Assembly: GCA_019454045.1 (NCBI GenBank)
Contig: SKCR01037601.1
Span: 1-64,000, forward strand
DNA length: 64,000 bases
DNA from: Zanthoxylum bungeanum
Taxonomy: Eukaryota; Streptophyta; Magnoliopsida; Sapindales; Rutaceae
Reading direction: 5' to 3'
Below are positions 21,426 through 33,137 of this stretch, one piece after another (the first letter of the stretch is position 1; every line of letters begins with the position of its first letter). The notes under the pieces were generated by a model that ran no database searches, had not been told where the DNA came from, and was given only the letters and a program-made list of their open reading frames with translations. A program made the translations under genes and the position numbers.

Positions 21426-23139
21426 ACAATAATAATAGTAGTGAGAGGTCAAATAAATTATTCCCCTCACACCAAATCAGTTCCTTATGGACTACGAAAT
21501 ATGAGTTGTACTCATAACAAAACTAATCTAAATAAGTTACCCCAAACTTGTAACTGTAATATATATATATGGTCTGCCTTATGTCAGATTCATGTACACT
21601 TTATATGAACTGTAAAGGTAAATAAAAGATAAAATTTTTGTCTTTTAGCTGAATGTGGACTTGTGGACTGTAAGATGCAGACTTGAATCTGACCCGCGCG
21701 TGTGTATATATATATGTGTGTGTTTGCAATAGTCACGAAAATCAGTCGGGACGAGCGAGGATTTTGTTCTCATCCTGAGCTTGGATTTTGGATAAAAAAA
21801 TCATCATGTACTGATTTGTGAATTAGGATAAAAAATCGTCTTGAATTTCAATTTGAACCGTTCGGAATCTCAAATTTTTGCCCGACATTTTTACATTAAA
21901 CCATTAACTACTAGGACGGACACAATATAATCTAGGTCAATTAGTGGGATATAGGATCGGGATGGAAAATCATCACGAATTTCTTATCGAATAATACGAG
22001 ATCCTAAATTTTGATTGAGATATATGATTTTCTGTAACCCCTAATGCATGAATGGAGCACGAGGGCAAGACACGTGCACACAACCACTCAACTTTATCTT
22101 AAGCCCAAAAGAAGCAAATAGCAGCCAGTATGATCTCTTTTGCTTCACCAAGCTTCAAAGCAATTGGATCATCTTTTCATTTTGGGATAATATCTCAAAT
22201 CTCCCTGTGTTTCCCTTAAATTGTCTACATTACAAATTGTTTTCTCTTTAATTTTCAATTTGGTCATGCTTCCTTTATGTTTTGAATAGAATCAAAGCCC
22301 AGACAAATGCTCCTAATGAATAATATTTTAATCAAAATGTGAGCCGACAAAATTCATTGTTTTCTTTTATGGTTTGGTTTATGGTGAGATGATAAAATTA
22401 TAATTTTGATTGAAATATAATTTTAAGTGTTTATTTAATGATAAAAAAAATTGTTAAAAAAAATTACATAACATCATTTATAAATTATCGTTTAATCACT
22501 ATACATTTTCAATCACAATATTAAACATAACCTAAATCAATGAGTAATTATCACATTTCTACCTCATATATTAAAATAGAAAAAATTGTCACCTTCTCCC
22601 ATATAGTGTTGAAATTAACGATTTATAAATTAATGAACAAAAAAGAGCTGTATCCATTACGCGGTCATTATAAGCAGACTCTCAAAGTAATTTTATTTCT
22701 ATTTTTTTAAAAAAAAAATTATTTTCAGGATTCATTCTGATTGAGTGGACAATAAATTAACATTTAACCAAATAAAATTAAAAAATTAACGAGAGAAAAA
22801 TGTGTATCCATCCAAAAAAAGAAACATCATCAAGTTGCCGATCTCTACTAAATCACTAAGTAGTTGTCGGTAGGCGTCACTGGCAGGTGGCAGTTGTAGA
22901 AATAGAAGTAGAAATTAAATAAAGCTTCCACAAAGCGAGACAGCAGCAGTTCCCAGGTGTGGCGTTTGGCCTAAAGAAAAACAATAAATTAAAAATTGTT
23001 AAAAATTGTATTAAAAAATAAAACCATATTGTATAATCATTTAAGTTGGTTTTTAATCTTTTTTTTTTTTTATTTTTTTTTTAAATCGTTGGAAATTCCG
23101 TTGTCAAATTACATTTTCCGGATTTAAATAAAACATAGA
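21426..23139. other. A+T-rich intergenic sequence upstream of the LBD gene
   Basis: No coding homology is seen. It contains short (TA)n and (TG)n runs near 21560 and 21700-21722 and several homopolymer runs. It may hold distal regulatory sequence of the LBD gene, but nothing specific can be supported. Confidence 0.4.
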
Positions 23140-23275
23140 AAACCCTCGGCTATCCCAAATTCTTATAAGAAACACATCATTAAATTCGAACTCAGAATCT
23201 CAAGATAAGATGATGAGTCATACACCACCAAACCACAATCTCTTGGACACGGTTCGCCTTTAATACATTACATCA
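23140..23275 (-). repeat. Possible tRNA-derived SINE fragment
   Basis: The minus strand reads TGGTTTGGTGGTG near 23245, resembling a pol III A box, and GAGTTCGAATTT near 23188, resembling a B box, in the right order and roughly tRNA-like spacing. No poly(A)/poly(T) tail or TSD could be defined. It lies about 300 bp upstream of the LBD TATA box. Confidence 0.3.
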
Positions 23276-23564
23276 AAACTCCCATATTGAATTTCTCTAA
23301 AGTACAACTACGACAGTCATTAATAGAGGTAATGCTCCCAAATAAGTAGTCGGCAAAGGCCTCAAAGCTTTTTTTTTTTTTTTTTTTAAAAAAAATATAA
23401 AAATAAGAATGGGTTCGACGAAACTTCTACCACTAAACATAAAATCATTTAATACAAACTTACTACATTGAATCAATAAATCTAAAATTTAATAATATTA
23501 TGTCAAAATATCGATACTCTACAATATGTGTAAATAAAAATTTGGTGCCGACACTGGCTCTCTC

Positions 23565-23573
23565 TATATATAT
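23565..23573 (+). promoter_or_regulatory. TATA box of the LBD gene
   Basis: TATATATAT in CTCTCTCTATATATATGTTCCC, about 110 bp before the start codon, which allows a 5' leader of roughly 80 bases. It is the nearest upstream TATA on this strand. Confidence 0.6.
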
Positions 23574-23681
23574 GTTCCCTTAAAGGCTTACATTTGTCTC
23601 CCATTCACTCCCCTTAATTATAATACCTTAATAAAAGTCTCTTCATTTCCTAGTGTGCTCGTGTGCATAAACCCCACAAAA

Positions 23682-24524
23682 ATGGCATCTTCTGGAAATG
23701 GGACAGGATCTCCTTGCGGTGCATGCAAGTTTCTCCGGCGAAAATGTGCCTCCGATTGCATTTTCGCTCCGTATTTCTGCTCGGAGCAAGGCCCTTCCCG
23801 GTTTGCTGCCATTCATAAAGTGTTTGGTGCAAGTAATGTGTCAAAACTTTTGTTGCATATCCCGGTTGCTGATCGTTGTGAAGCTCTTGTTACATTTGCA
23901 TACGAAGCTCAAGCTCGGATTATAGATCCTACTTATGGTTGTGTTACTCATATCTTTGCCTTACAACAACAGGTTTGTTAATCATCCTTTTTCTTTTGAG
24001 AAATTATCATTTGCCTTATATATAAAAATATTCTAAAACTTTAAACAAATTCAATTTTATAATCAATGTGTCAATCAACTTAAACATTGAAATTTTTGAA
24101 TATTTTCATATATAAAGACTTTTTTGTTTCCTTTTGGAAGTTTCAAGTAATTATTAATTATTAATTGCTCTAATTTTTTAATTTTTTTTTTTTTTAAATA
24201 AAGGTGGCATGCTTGCAAGCTCAGTTGATGCAAGTGAAGGCACAGCTATCACACAAATACAAGATGGATTCAAGGAGTGGTATTGAGATTAATCATTATC
24301 ATGATCAATGGCAAGGAAATGCAAATGGGGTGCCTTCGTTTACAAGTAATTACTATCCTTCTAGTAGTTACATGAACCCAATATCACCTCAGAGCTCACT
24401 GGAATCAGCTGATCATCACAACAATGATGGGATGAATTTGCAAGAAATTCAAAGTAGATCAGATGATATTTCATTCCAAGCTCATAATAGGAAGAGACCA
24501 TATAAAACTGATCACTTGGGGTGA
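23682..24524 (+). CDS. LBD: LBD (LOB domain) transcription factor, class I, two exons
   Basis: Plant-specific DNA-binding regulator acting in the nucleus, where the family controls organ boundaries, lateral roots and vascular development. Exon 1 is 23682-23972, the intron 23973-24203 (GT..AG) and exon 2 24204-24524, phase 0, giving 203 aa. The C block CX2CX6CX3C is at residues 12-26 ([12 protein letters not shown]), the GAS block [11 protein letters not shown] starts at 41, and DPTYGCV is at 82-88. A perfect LX6LX3LX6L heptad (L94, L101, L105, L112) spans the splice junction. The intron after QQQ is the classic LBD position. The start was chosen at MASSGNG because upstream in-frame codons lie in the leader. 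The C-terminal half is Ser/Asn-rich. It resembles LBD19/LBD33-type proteins from memory; the exact orthologue is uncertain. No lesion is seen, so it is probably functional. Confidence 0.92.
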
Positions 24525-24691
24525 GCTTCAAGCACTTGCCCTTAGAATGATGAGGAACTGATCAAGTAATTATGTTGTATATACTGAGAGTTAATGATTT
24601 TTCAAAAAACTTAATTAGTATAACTCCAAAATTAAAGCCTAAAGTTGGCATTTAATTTCCTTTTTTTTTTTTTTTTATCTTTGCTACTATG

Positions 24692-24697
24692 AATAAA
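24692..24697 (+). terminator. Possible polyadenylation signal of the LBD gene
   Basis: AATAAA about 170 bp after the LBD stop codon, following a T-rich stretch. Plant poly(A) signals are loose, so this is only the most obvious candidate. Confidence 0.35.
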
Positions 24698-25641
24698 TTG
24701 CTTGATAGGGCAGTTGGGTTAACTTTCTTCAAGTAAATAATCTTTTATGTCATATTGAACAATAATTTACTCTGGTCATTCAATAGGCACATCCTTGAGC
24801 AAATTTAAAGAGACATTATCCTTGAAATTTGGATTTTTTTGGTATTTTTTTTGTATTCTATGCCTAACAGGTTCAATGATATAACACATAGACATAAGGA
24901 AAAAAATTGAACTCTCTTCTGTCGTTTTGCAAATATGGGATAGTGTTAAAATAGTAAAGAAGAGATTATTAGTTCTTAATTAATGATACTTTTATTGTGA
25001 ATATGAATGAATTATTACATATGCATAGAGAAAGTAAAAAAGAGAGATGGAGGAATTTAAGTGGTTCGGTAATGTGTGTATATCCACTAACTAAAGGGCT
25101 ACAAATTTTATTATTATATGAAATAAAGTTTATATCACTTGTTTAAATCTAACAATAATACCCATATGTTTAAATCCCATTATACTCTAACAACTAATCG
25201 ATTTATTACATAATATTAAATATCAACCACTTAAATGGGAATCCTCAAGTCAATGCTCATTTTCGTTACTGAAAACACATGTTATGACATTAACATTATG
25301 TTATTAATTAAGTCTTTTGAGTTTGCTTCTCTCAACAAATGTCTAAATCCAAAATACAGCTTTGCTAGGAGTATTGGATTTATTGATAATATTACTTTGA
25401 CATTAATTTGCTTAGGGTTTTTCATTTACATTTCTTCAATGTTTGTGTGCGAAGAAATTCTTGAGACCCCACTTGCCTAGGGTTTACAATTCATTCTAAT
25501 AATAAGTTAGGTTAACCTAATGCAAGTACTCTTTCTTAATTCTATACCAATACCCTAAAGGCTTGTACACACTCATACAGACAGAATGTCCCCTTGGTTG
25601 AATGCAAATGACAATGTGTGTGTCTATATATATATATATAT
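24698..25641. other. Intergenic sequence between the LBD gene and copia element D
   Basis: A+T-rich with no recognised gene. GTGGTTCGGTAATGTGTG near 25060 is a phrase seen in plant dispersed repeats. An 81-codon open frame (25235-25480) has no recognisable domain and is left uncalled. The (TA)n run at 25625-25641 is the target of element D. Confidence 0.4.
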
Positions 25642-26022
25642 TGTTGAGTGTGATTCTAAAACACCCATGTAGGGGCATAGTAGTAATAAGGTTGAGATGT
25701 CATGTGTAAAACTATAAGCACGTGTGTGTGCCTTATATACTTTACTCTTTGTGTATTTGACAGAATCAGCTTGTAACAAATTCTTCTTGGTTCATCCCTA
25801 ATAAAACAGAGAGAGAGAGCTTGAAGCTCTTGGCTAAAAACCATTCTTGTACTCTTCTTTTCACTTTGTGCGTGTGTCTTCCATTGTAGACTCAGGGTTG
25901 TATTCTTGTGTGGGTATTTCACAAAGCAAATAACAAGGTCCGTAGCTGACAGGTTGAGGTTTCTTTCTTGGGGCTATCTTGGGTGGGCAATTGATGATTC
26001 TTTATTCATCATTGCTGTAACA
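25642..26022 (+). repeat. 5' LTR of element D
   Basis: Starts TGTTGAGTGTGATT and ends ATTGCTGTAACA. It contains a TATATA near 25734 after GCACGTGTGTGTG, and AATAAA near 25800, which fit the promoter and poly(A) signal of the element. Confidence 0.95.
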
Positions 26023-26025
26023 AAC

Positions 26026-26037
26026 TGGTATCAGAGC
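26026..26037 (+). other. Primer binding site of element D
   Basis: TGGTATCAGAGC, the standard copia site complementary to the 3' end of initiator-Met tRNA, three bases after the 5' LTR. Confidence 0.93.
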
Positions 26038-26053
26038 TTGGATCTGGAGGAAG

Positions 26054-29000
26054 ATGACTCAACAGAAATTGGAGGTTGTAAGATTTGATGGAGAGAATGA
26101 CTTCAATCTTTGGAGACTCAAGATGAGAGCAATCTTGGTACACCAAGGTCTTGAAGCTGCCATTGAAGATGATCCTAAAGAGGCTGTGGCAGGGACAAGT
26201 GATGCTAATAAGCTTAAGGATATCCTAAGACAGGCACATAGTGCTATAATCTTGAGTCTTGGTGACAATGTCCTTAGGGAAGTAGCTCATGAGAAAACCG
26301 CCTATGGCCTGTGGAAGAAACTAGAGGATCTTTACATGAAGAAATCACTAGCCAACAGATTGTACATCAAGAAAAGGTTATATACCTTAGCCATGCAAGA
26401 AGGAGGATCAATCGGAGACCATCTAGATGACTTCAACAAGATCATGATAGATCTTGAGAATATTGATGTGAAAATCAGTGATGAGGACCAAGCTATCATC
26501 CTACTCAGTTCTTTGCCAAGCTCATATGAACACTTTGTGGACACCCTACTATATGGGAGAGAGACATTATCCATGAAGGATGTTAAATCATCCTTGAAGT
26601 CTAAAGACCTAAAGAAGAGGAGTGAGGAATCAAGCAAAGAACAAGGAGAAGGACTGACGGCTAGGGGAAGGACTGAAAGAAGAGAAAACAAACACAAGAA
26701 GGGTAGATCAAAGTCAAAGAATAAAGTTTTGAAGTGTTTCAACTGCCACAAGGAAGGACACTTCAAAAGGGACTATCATGATCTCAAGAAAGGAAAAGCT
26801 AAGCCCAGACATGAGGCTGACAGGGATGGAGATGCCGCTGTTGCAGATGGGGACTCAGATGGTGGTTATGAATCTGCTGATCTATTAATTGCTGCCAACA
26901 ACAAAACAGAAGGTCAGTGGATTTTAGATTCTGGATGCTCTTTTCATATGTGCCCTAGTAGAGAATTGTTTACTTCGTATAAGCTCATAGATGGAGGAAA
27001 GGTGTTGATGGGAAATAACCAAGCTTATAAAGTCATCGGTATTGGATCAATAAGAGTAAAGATGCATGATGATGTAGTTAGAGAACTAGACAATGTAAGA
27101 CATGTTCCTGATTTGAAGAGAAACTTGGTATCTCTGGGTATGATTGATGAATCAGGGTTTACCATAATTGTTAAAGATGGAATCATGAAAATAACTAGAG
27201 GTTCAATGGTGGTGATGAAAGGAGGTAGACAGAATGGCTTATATGTCTTGCAAGGGGAAACTGTTGTTGGGGATGTGAGTGTGACAATGTCTTCAGTTTT
27301 GGACAAAACAAAACTGTGGCATCTAAGGATGGCTCATATCAGTGAAAGGGGTCTGAGGGAACTCTGCAAACAGGGCTTAATCAAAGAAGATAAACTTGAG
27401 CCTTTAGAATTTTGTGAAAATTGTGTACTTGGGAAGTCAACAAGAGTGAAATTTGGTGTAGGACAGCACAAAACCAAGGGAACCTTGGATTATATCCATT
27501 CAGACTTATGGGGACCTGCTCAAACCCCATCTCTGAGTGGAGGAAGATACTTCATATCTATGATAGACGATTACTCTAGAAAGCTTTGGGTGGAAATCTT
27601 AAAGAGTAAAGATCAAGCCTTTGAGGCATTTACTGCTTGGAAGATTTTGATAGAAAACCAAACAGAGAAGAAGATCAAAAGGGTCAGAACTGACAATGGT
27701 CTGGAGTATTGTAATGCTGAGTTTGACAGGATGTGTAGAGAAAGTGGTATTGCTAGGCATAAAACAGTTAGGCTGACACCCCAGCAGAATGGCCTTGCCG
27801 AAAGGATGAACATGACTCTGTTGGAAAGAGTCAGGTGTATGTTGAATCACTCAGGGCTTCCTATGAAGTTCTGGGCAGAAGCATTATCCACTGCATGCTA
27901 TGTCATTAACAGGAGTCCATCAACTGCAATAGAGGCTAAGACACCTGAAGAAATGTGGTCTGGGAAAGCAGCTGATTATTCAAACTTAAGGGTATTTGGA
28001 TGTCAAGCTTATGTACATGTTAAGCAAGGGAAATTGGAACCAAGGGCTCTGAAAGGAATTTTCTTAGGGTATCCAGAAGGAGTGAAAGGTTACAAAGTCT
28101 GGTTACCAGAAATGAACCCTCCTAAGAGCATCATCAGTAGGGATGTTGTGTTTAATGAAGCTCAAATACTTCATAAACACTTAAAGCCTATTGTAGCACA
28201 TGACCAAGAGACCAACAATCCAGATACTGCAAGGTTTGAGGTGGAGCTCAAGGGAAACCAGCAAAAGGAACAAGCTGAAGAACCAGAAGAAGAATCTGAT
28301 CCTCACCTATCTGAAACAGATAATGAAGAAGACTATCAGTTAGTCAGGGATAGGAAACGAAGGGCTGTGAGACCACCAGTAAGATTTGGCTATGCTGATC
28401 TAATAGCTTATGCCCTATCTACAGCACAAGATTTTGGTGATGATCCCAGAAGCTATAAGGAAGCAGTACACAGTGTGAACAAAGAACAGTGAATAAGAGC
28501 AATGGAAAATGAGCTCAAGTCACTGGAAAAGAACAGAACCTGGAAGCTTGTTCCAAGGCCAAAAGACAGGAAGATAATTGGCTGCAAATGGATATACAAG
28601 CTGAAGGAGGGAATTGATGAGACATAACCTTGGAAGTTCAAGGCAAGGTTAGTAGCTAAGGGGTTTACACAGCAAGAAGGGGTTGATTATCAGGAGGTTT
28701 TCTCCCCAGTGGTGAAGCACACTTCTATTAGAGTGCTCCTAGCACTAACAGCTTCATTTGATTTAGAGTTGGAACAAATGGATGTGAAGACTGCCTTCTT
28801 ACATGGGGAATTGGAAGAAGATCTCTTCATGGAGCAACCTGAGGGATATGTAGACAATAACTTGAGAGATAAAGTTTGTTTGCTGTTGAAGTCACTGTAT
28901 GGGTTAAAGCAGTCTCCCAGACAGTGGTACAAAAGATTCGATGAATTTATGATAAAGATTCACTACAACAGAAGCAAGTATGACTCATGTGTCTACTACA

Positions 29001-30064
29001 GGAAGCTCAAGAGTGGGCTATGGATCTACCTTCTGCTCTATGTGGATGATATGCTCATAGCATGCAAGGATAAGCAGGAAGTCAGAAGGTTGAAATCACT
29101 TCTGAGCTCTGAATTTGAAATGAAGGATTTGGGGAGTGCTAAGAAAATTCTAGGGATGGAACTGCTCAGGGACAGAAGCAATGGAACAATTTTCTTAACT
29201 CAAGAACATTATGTCAACAAGATACTAAACAGATTTGAATTGGCGAAATCAAAGCCTGTCTCAACACCAATGGCTGCTCACTTCAAATTGTCAGTTGCAC
29301 AGTATCCAGGAAAGAAGGAAGATGTTGCGTACATGAAACAAGTGCCATATGCAAGTGCAGTAGGTAGTACAATGTATGCAATGGTCTGTTCTAGGCCTGA
29401 TGTAGCCTATGCAATGAGCGTGGTGAGCAGGTTTATGGCTAATCCAGGAAGAAAGCATTGGGAAGCTATGAAATGGCTATTGAGATATTTTAAAGGAACC
29501 TCAACATATGGGCTGATGTACAGAAGCAAAAAGGATAGTGAGGAACCTTTAAAAGGGTTTGTTGATGCTGACTATACTGGAGACATAGATAAAAGAAGAT
29601 CGTTGACAGGTTATGTGTTCACCTTGTTTAATGGAGTAGTAAGTTGGAAAGCTTCGTTACAGCATGTAGTTGCCTTGTCAACAACTGAGGCAGAGTACAT
29701 GGCTATCACAGAAGCTGTGAAGGAAGCCCTATGGCTAAAGGGTTTGATCAATGAATTGGGAATTGATCAGAGAAAAGTCTGTGTTTGGTGTGACAGCCAA
29801 AGTGCTTTGGATCTTGCTAAGGATCCTAAGCATCATGAGAGAACTAAACACATTGACATAAGGCTGCATTTTATTAGGGATGAAATCGGCAAAGGCATAG
29901 TTCAACTGCTGAAGATTGATACTGCAGTCAACCCAGCTGATATGCTCACAAAGCCACTGCCTGTGTCTAGGTTCCAAGATCTGGTGAAAAATATAGGTAT
30001 GGTGAGTTTGAGAGGAGGGAGGTTGGATGCATCAGTAAAGCAGGTGGAGTTGATTGTTTTTTGA
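26054..30064 (+). pseudogene. gag-pol polyprotein of element D, two in-frame stops
   Basis: A single frame of 1336 codons encodes Gag (from MTQQKLEVV), a zinc knuckle near codon 226-241, protease ([10 protein letters not shown] near 26930), integrase ([25 protein letters not shown]), reverse transcriptase ([18 protein letters not shown] at 29039-29050) and RNase H (TTEAEYMA, DSQSALDLAK). The frame is interrupted only by TGA at 28490-28492 and TAA at 28625-28627, between integrase and RT. The knuckle CX2CX4HX4C has its last Cys as Tyr (TAT at 26774-26776), which would weaken RNA packaging. Both the TGA, probably from TGG, and the Tyr codon fit G-to-A changes. In the intact form the protein would be cleaved inside virus-like particles. 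RT, protease and integrase catalytic motifs are present. Confidence 0.93.
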
Positions 30065-30066
30065 AT

Positions 30067-30078
30067 CAAGGTGGAGAT
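30067..30078 (+). other. Polypurine tract of element D
   Basis: CAAGGTGGAGAT immediately before the TGTTGAG start of the 3' LTR. Confidence 0.85.
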
Positions 30079-30459
30079 TGTTGAGTGTGATTCTAAAACA
30101 CCCATGTAGGGGCATAGTAGTAATAAGGTTGAGATGTCATGTGTAAAACTATAAGCACGTGTGTGTGCCTTATATACTTTACTCTTTGTGTATTTGACAG
30201 AATCAGCTTGTAACAAATTCTTCTTGGTTCATCCCTAATAAAACAGAGAGAGAGAGCTTGAAGCTCTTGGCTAAAAACCATTCTTGTACTCTTCTTTTCA
30301 CTTTGTGCGTGTGTCTTCCATTGTAGACTCAGGGTTGTATTCTTGTGTGGGTATTTCACAAAGCAAATAACAAGGTCCGTAGCTGACAGGTTGAGTTTTA
30401 TTTCTTGGGGCTATCTTGGGTGGGCAATTGATGATTCTTTATTCATCATTGCTGTAACA
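30079..30459 (+). repeat. 3' LTR of element D
   Basis: 381 bp, the same length as the 5' LTR, with two substitutions seen by eye. It ends GCTGTAACA at 30459. Confidence 0.95.
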
Positions 30460-31284
30460 TTTATATATATATATAATTTAATTATAAGCTTTGACAGCTT
30501 TTATCAACCCAATTAAGAAATTATTTTTCGGTTCTCCAGATCCAATAATGGTTGGTATATACATGTATGGTATGTTAGGGGATCATGGGTTAAAATTGGC
30601 ACCCCTTTGTTGTAATTTTCCAAAAAAAAAAGGGGTTAAAATTGGCACGCAAGTAAAATGAAATTGAGAACAATTATGAGTTTATGAGGCTTTGTCTGCT
30701 ATATAATAATATAATAATAATTATGAGGGTTAGCCTATACCATACATATTAATAATAAAATAATATAATGAGACACATATTTAACGTGGTAAAACCCTAA
30801 ATGTGAGAGAAATATTCATGGACAAATGTAGAAGTACTATCAGTAGATTCTTTGAGAATCCGATATTAGATGTTACAATGTACCACTCCGACAGCCCATA
30901 GTATTTGGGCAATAACTTTCTCATTCGAACTTCGATTTTTATGAATTTTATACCACTGAAAAGCGGAGATCGAGATCTACAACTTCCGCGTTGAATTTTT
31001 TCCAAAATCGGACCAGAAATAGGTCAAAATGTAAGTCAAAAATTCTGATGAATAGTAATTTTGGACCAAAATGGAAGAATCTCAAACTTTCTCCAAAATT
31101 CTACACTTTTTTCCAACCTTCCAAATATCAAATGAATCCTACTATATAAAGGGTGTACTATTGACCAAATTCACAAAATGAGAAGAAGAAAGGAAATAAG
31201 AAAACGTGAGAAGGAATAGGAGGAAGAAGAAGAAAAAGAGGAAAATGGAAAGAAGAAAAGAAGAAAGAAAGAAGAAACAAGAAA
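30460..31284. other. Non-coding flank, probably part of an older LTR element interrupted by C
   Basis: The stretch 30769-31284 resumes after copia C at 52500, because C is flanked by the TSD caaga on both sides. It has TTTAACGTGGTAAAACCCTAA near 30780 and a TATATAAA at 31143-31150 followed by a purine-rich (GAAGAA)n tract, like a promoter and leader of an LTR. No coding region is recognised; long open frames in the GAAGAA tract are compositional. Confidence 0.45.
31143..31150 (+). promoter_or_regulatory. TATA box in the LTR-like flank of element C
   Basis: TATATAAA in CCTACTATATAAAGGGTG. C inserted about 140 bp downstream and now separates this candidate promoter from its original downstream sequence at 52500. 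Confidence 0.45.
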
Positions 31285-31289
31285 CAAGA
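31285..31289. repeat. Target-site duplication caaga (left) of element C
   Basis: Identical to 52495-52499. Confidence 0.85.
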
Positions 31290-32753
31290 TGTTGGTTTCT
31301 ATGATTAGTCCCAAGATCATAATGAACAAAGAAATATGAATGAATAACAAAGAAGTATGGCGGAAACACACTTACATCGATCGATTTTGGATGCGTCAAA
31401 CAACAAAAATTTTCCTCTCCAAGCAGTCCAAGATTCGGCCAAGGCAGTCCACAATGCTCCAAGCTTTGTTTTGTCTTTCCAAGCTCTTGAATAGGTTTTC
31501 CTATCACCTCTTGATGATCCTTGAAGAGTGCTAGCCCTTTGATAAACTTTGCAACAAAATCTTATCAATTTTCCCTTCAATTTCGGCCAAGAAATGAAAG
31601 AAATGGGAGAGCCAAAAACAGTCACTGGTTTCGACAATTTGGGAGAGAGAAGAAGATGAAGATTTGATTTCAAAAATCAATATTAATTGTTTCAAAAACA
31701 ATTGTAAATGATATACCAAACCTTGGTTGGCATAAGTCTTTCACCTTACTTTGACTTGGAGTGTTTTACACACTTTAACCAACTCACCTAAACCCATCAA
31801 GCTAAAGTAAATTAGTTGACTAGTAATGTGATGGTTGATGTGACATGTGGGCCCCACTCGATTCCGAATGCGAGTGGGCCCGCAAACACTCCCGGGCTCA
31901 GGTTCGCTAATTCCGAATTAACGAACTTCCGTCGCGACGTAATTAAATCGAATTTAATTAAATAATTATGCCTAGCAAAATTACTATTCACGTCGCTAAC
32001 GAATTAATTCTAAATTAACTCGTTTGCCCGAATTAAAATCTAATTTTAATTCCGCGTCGAAATCTAATTCCGAATAATATATCGAATATATTATTTTAAT
32101 GATTAATTCCAAATTAATCTTTCTTTCTCTTCAAATAGTACTTTATCCAAGATAAAGTCTCTTCATAATTAATCCAAGATTAATTAAGCTCGAATCATAC
32201 GTCATCGGTGAATCTTCGGGAAGCGACCCAAGAGAACCCTAGATATGTTGGCAGTAAATCCGGTCGTCAGACTATCCGAACACGTACGTACCTCGTACTA
32301 TATTTTTACCGATTTACGAGACAAGGTTGGCTTCTAGTAAAGCGCCATGCCTACCCAATTCTCCAGAAATATTCTTACTGGAATATACGATCTTTATCAG
32401 GCGTAGTATATCGTAGTATTGTGTATAGCGATCCAGTATCGGATGTCACGTGCGAGGCCTGGGGCTGGAATAGTGTCTGCCCCATACGAAGCACATATCA
32501 GATATCAACCAACTAGTCTCTTTGAATCGGATAATCATGACCTTGTCATATTATCCCGATGGTTGCAACACTATAGAGAACCAGTTCTGAATCTCTGCGT
32601 GATCATCATCTCCATATGTCTGAAGTGATACTTCCGTCTTGACATCACATCCAATACACTACGATTCTCAATAAACCCAGAAGAGGCGTACACAGAACCT
32701 GTTAAAGCCCTAGACAACCAAAACCAAAGTTTACTGATTGTCGCAAGTACTAG
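31290..32753 (-). repeat. 3' LTR of element C, truncated at its start
   Basis: Co-linear with 50554-52015 of the 5' LTR. It ends abruptly inside the ..GTACTAGCGAT.. segment, where pol sequence begins. About 480 bp of LTR are missing. By eye the first 230 bp differ from the 5' LTR at about eight positions. Confidence 0.85.
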
Positions 32754-33137
32754 CGATCCTTAGTTCTTCTAAGATACTTTAGGATATTCTTAACCGCCAT
32801 CCAGTGCCCTTCACCTAGATCGGCCTGATAGCGACTACACATGTTCAAAGCATATGAGACATCAGGTCGCGTACATATCATGGCATACATGATTGATCCG
32901 ACAGCCGAGACGAACAGTATCCGACTCATGTTGTCTCTCTCATCTTGAGTTTTAGGACACATGTCCTTAGATAGATAGACGCCATGTGACACTGGTAACA
33001 GTCCCCTCTTGGACTGATCCATGTTGAATCTCTTCAACACTTTGTCAATGTACGTGCTCTGGGAGAGTCCAAGCAGCTTTCTATATCTATCCCTGTAGAT
33101 CTTTATTCCCAGAATAAATGATGCTTCTCCCAGATCT
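32754..33137 (-). pseudogene. RT fragment of element C (3' part of pol)
   Basis: Minus-strand coding homology DLGEASFILGIKIYRDR, MCPKTQDERDNM, ICTRPDVSYALNMCSRYQ and GHWMAVKNILKYLRRTKD, the C-terminal part of copia reverse transcriptase. It continues the RT sequence that ends at 45284. The RNase H domain expected next is deleted at the junction with the LTR. Confidence 0.88.

Larger units (their letters stand above)
25642..30459 (+). mobile_element. Complete young Ty1/copia element D
   Basis: Full structure: 381-bp LTRs at 25642-26022 and 30079-30459, primer binding site, one long gag-pol frame and a polypurine tract. By eye the LTRs differ at only two positions (near 25955/30393), indicating recent insertion. 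The flanks are tatat (left) and tttat (right), in a TA-rich target, consistent with a TSD carrying one change. The element lies 1.1 kb downstream of the LBD gene in the same orientation. It is close to intact, but two stop codons and a broken zinc knuckle argue that this copy is not autonomous. Confidence 0.95.

Noticed and set aside
21540..21725. (TA)n and (TG)n runs upstream of the LBD gene
   Set aside because: Short microsatellites without further structure; mentioned only as part of the intergenic stretch.
25235..25480. 81-codon open frame downstream of the LBD gene
   Set aside because: No recognisable domain, no upstream promoter evidence, A+T-rich context; too weak to call.
31142..31507. 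121-codon minus-strand open frame rich in Phe, Ser and Leu
   Set aside because: It is the reverse of a (GAAGAA)n purine tract plus LTR sequence; compositional artefact.
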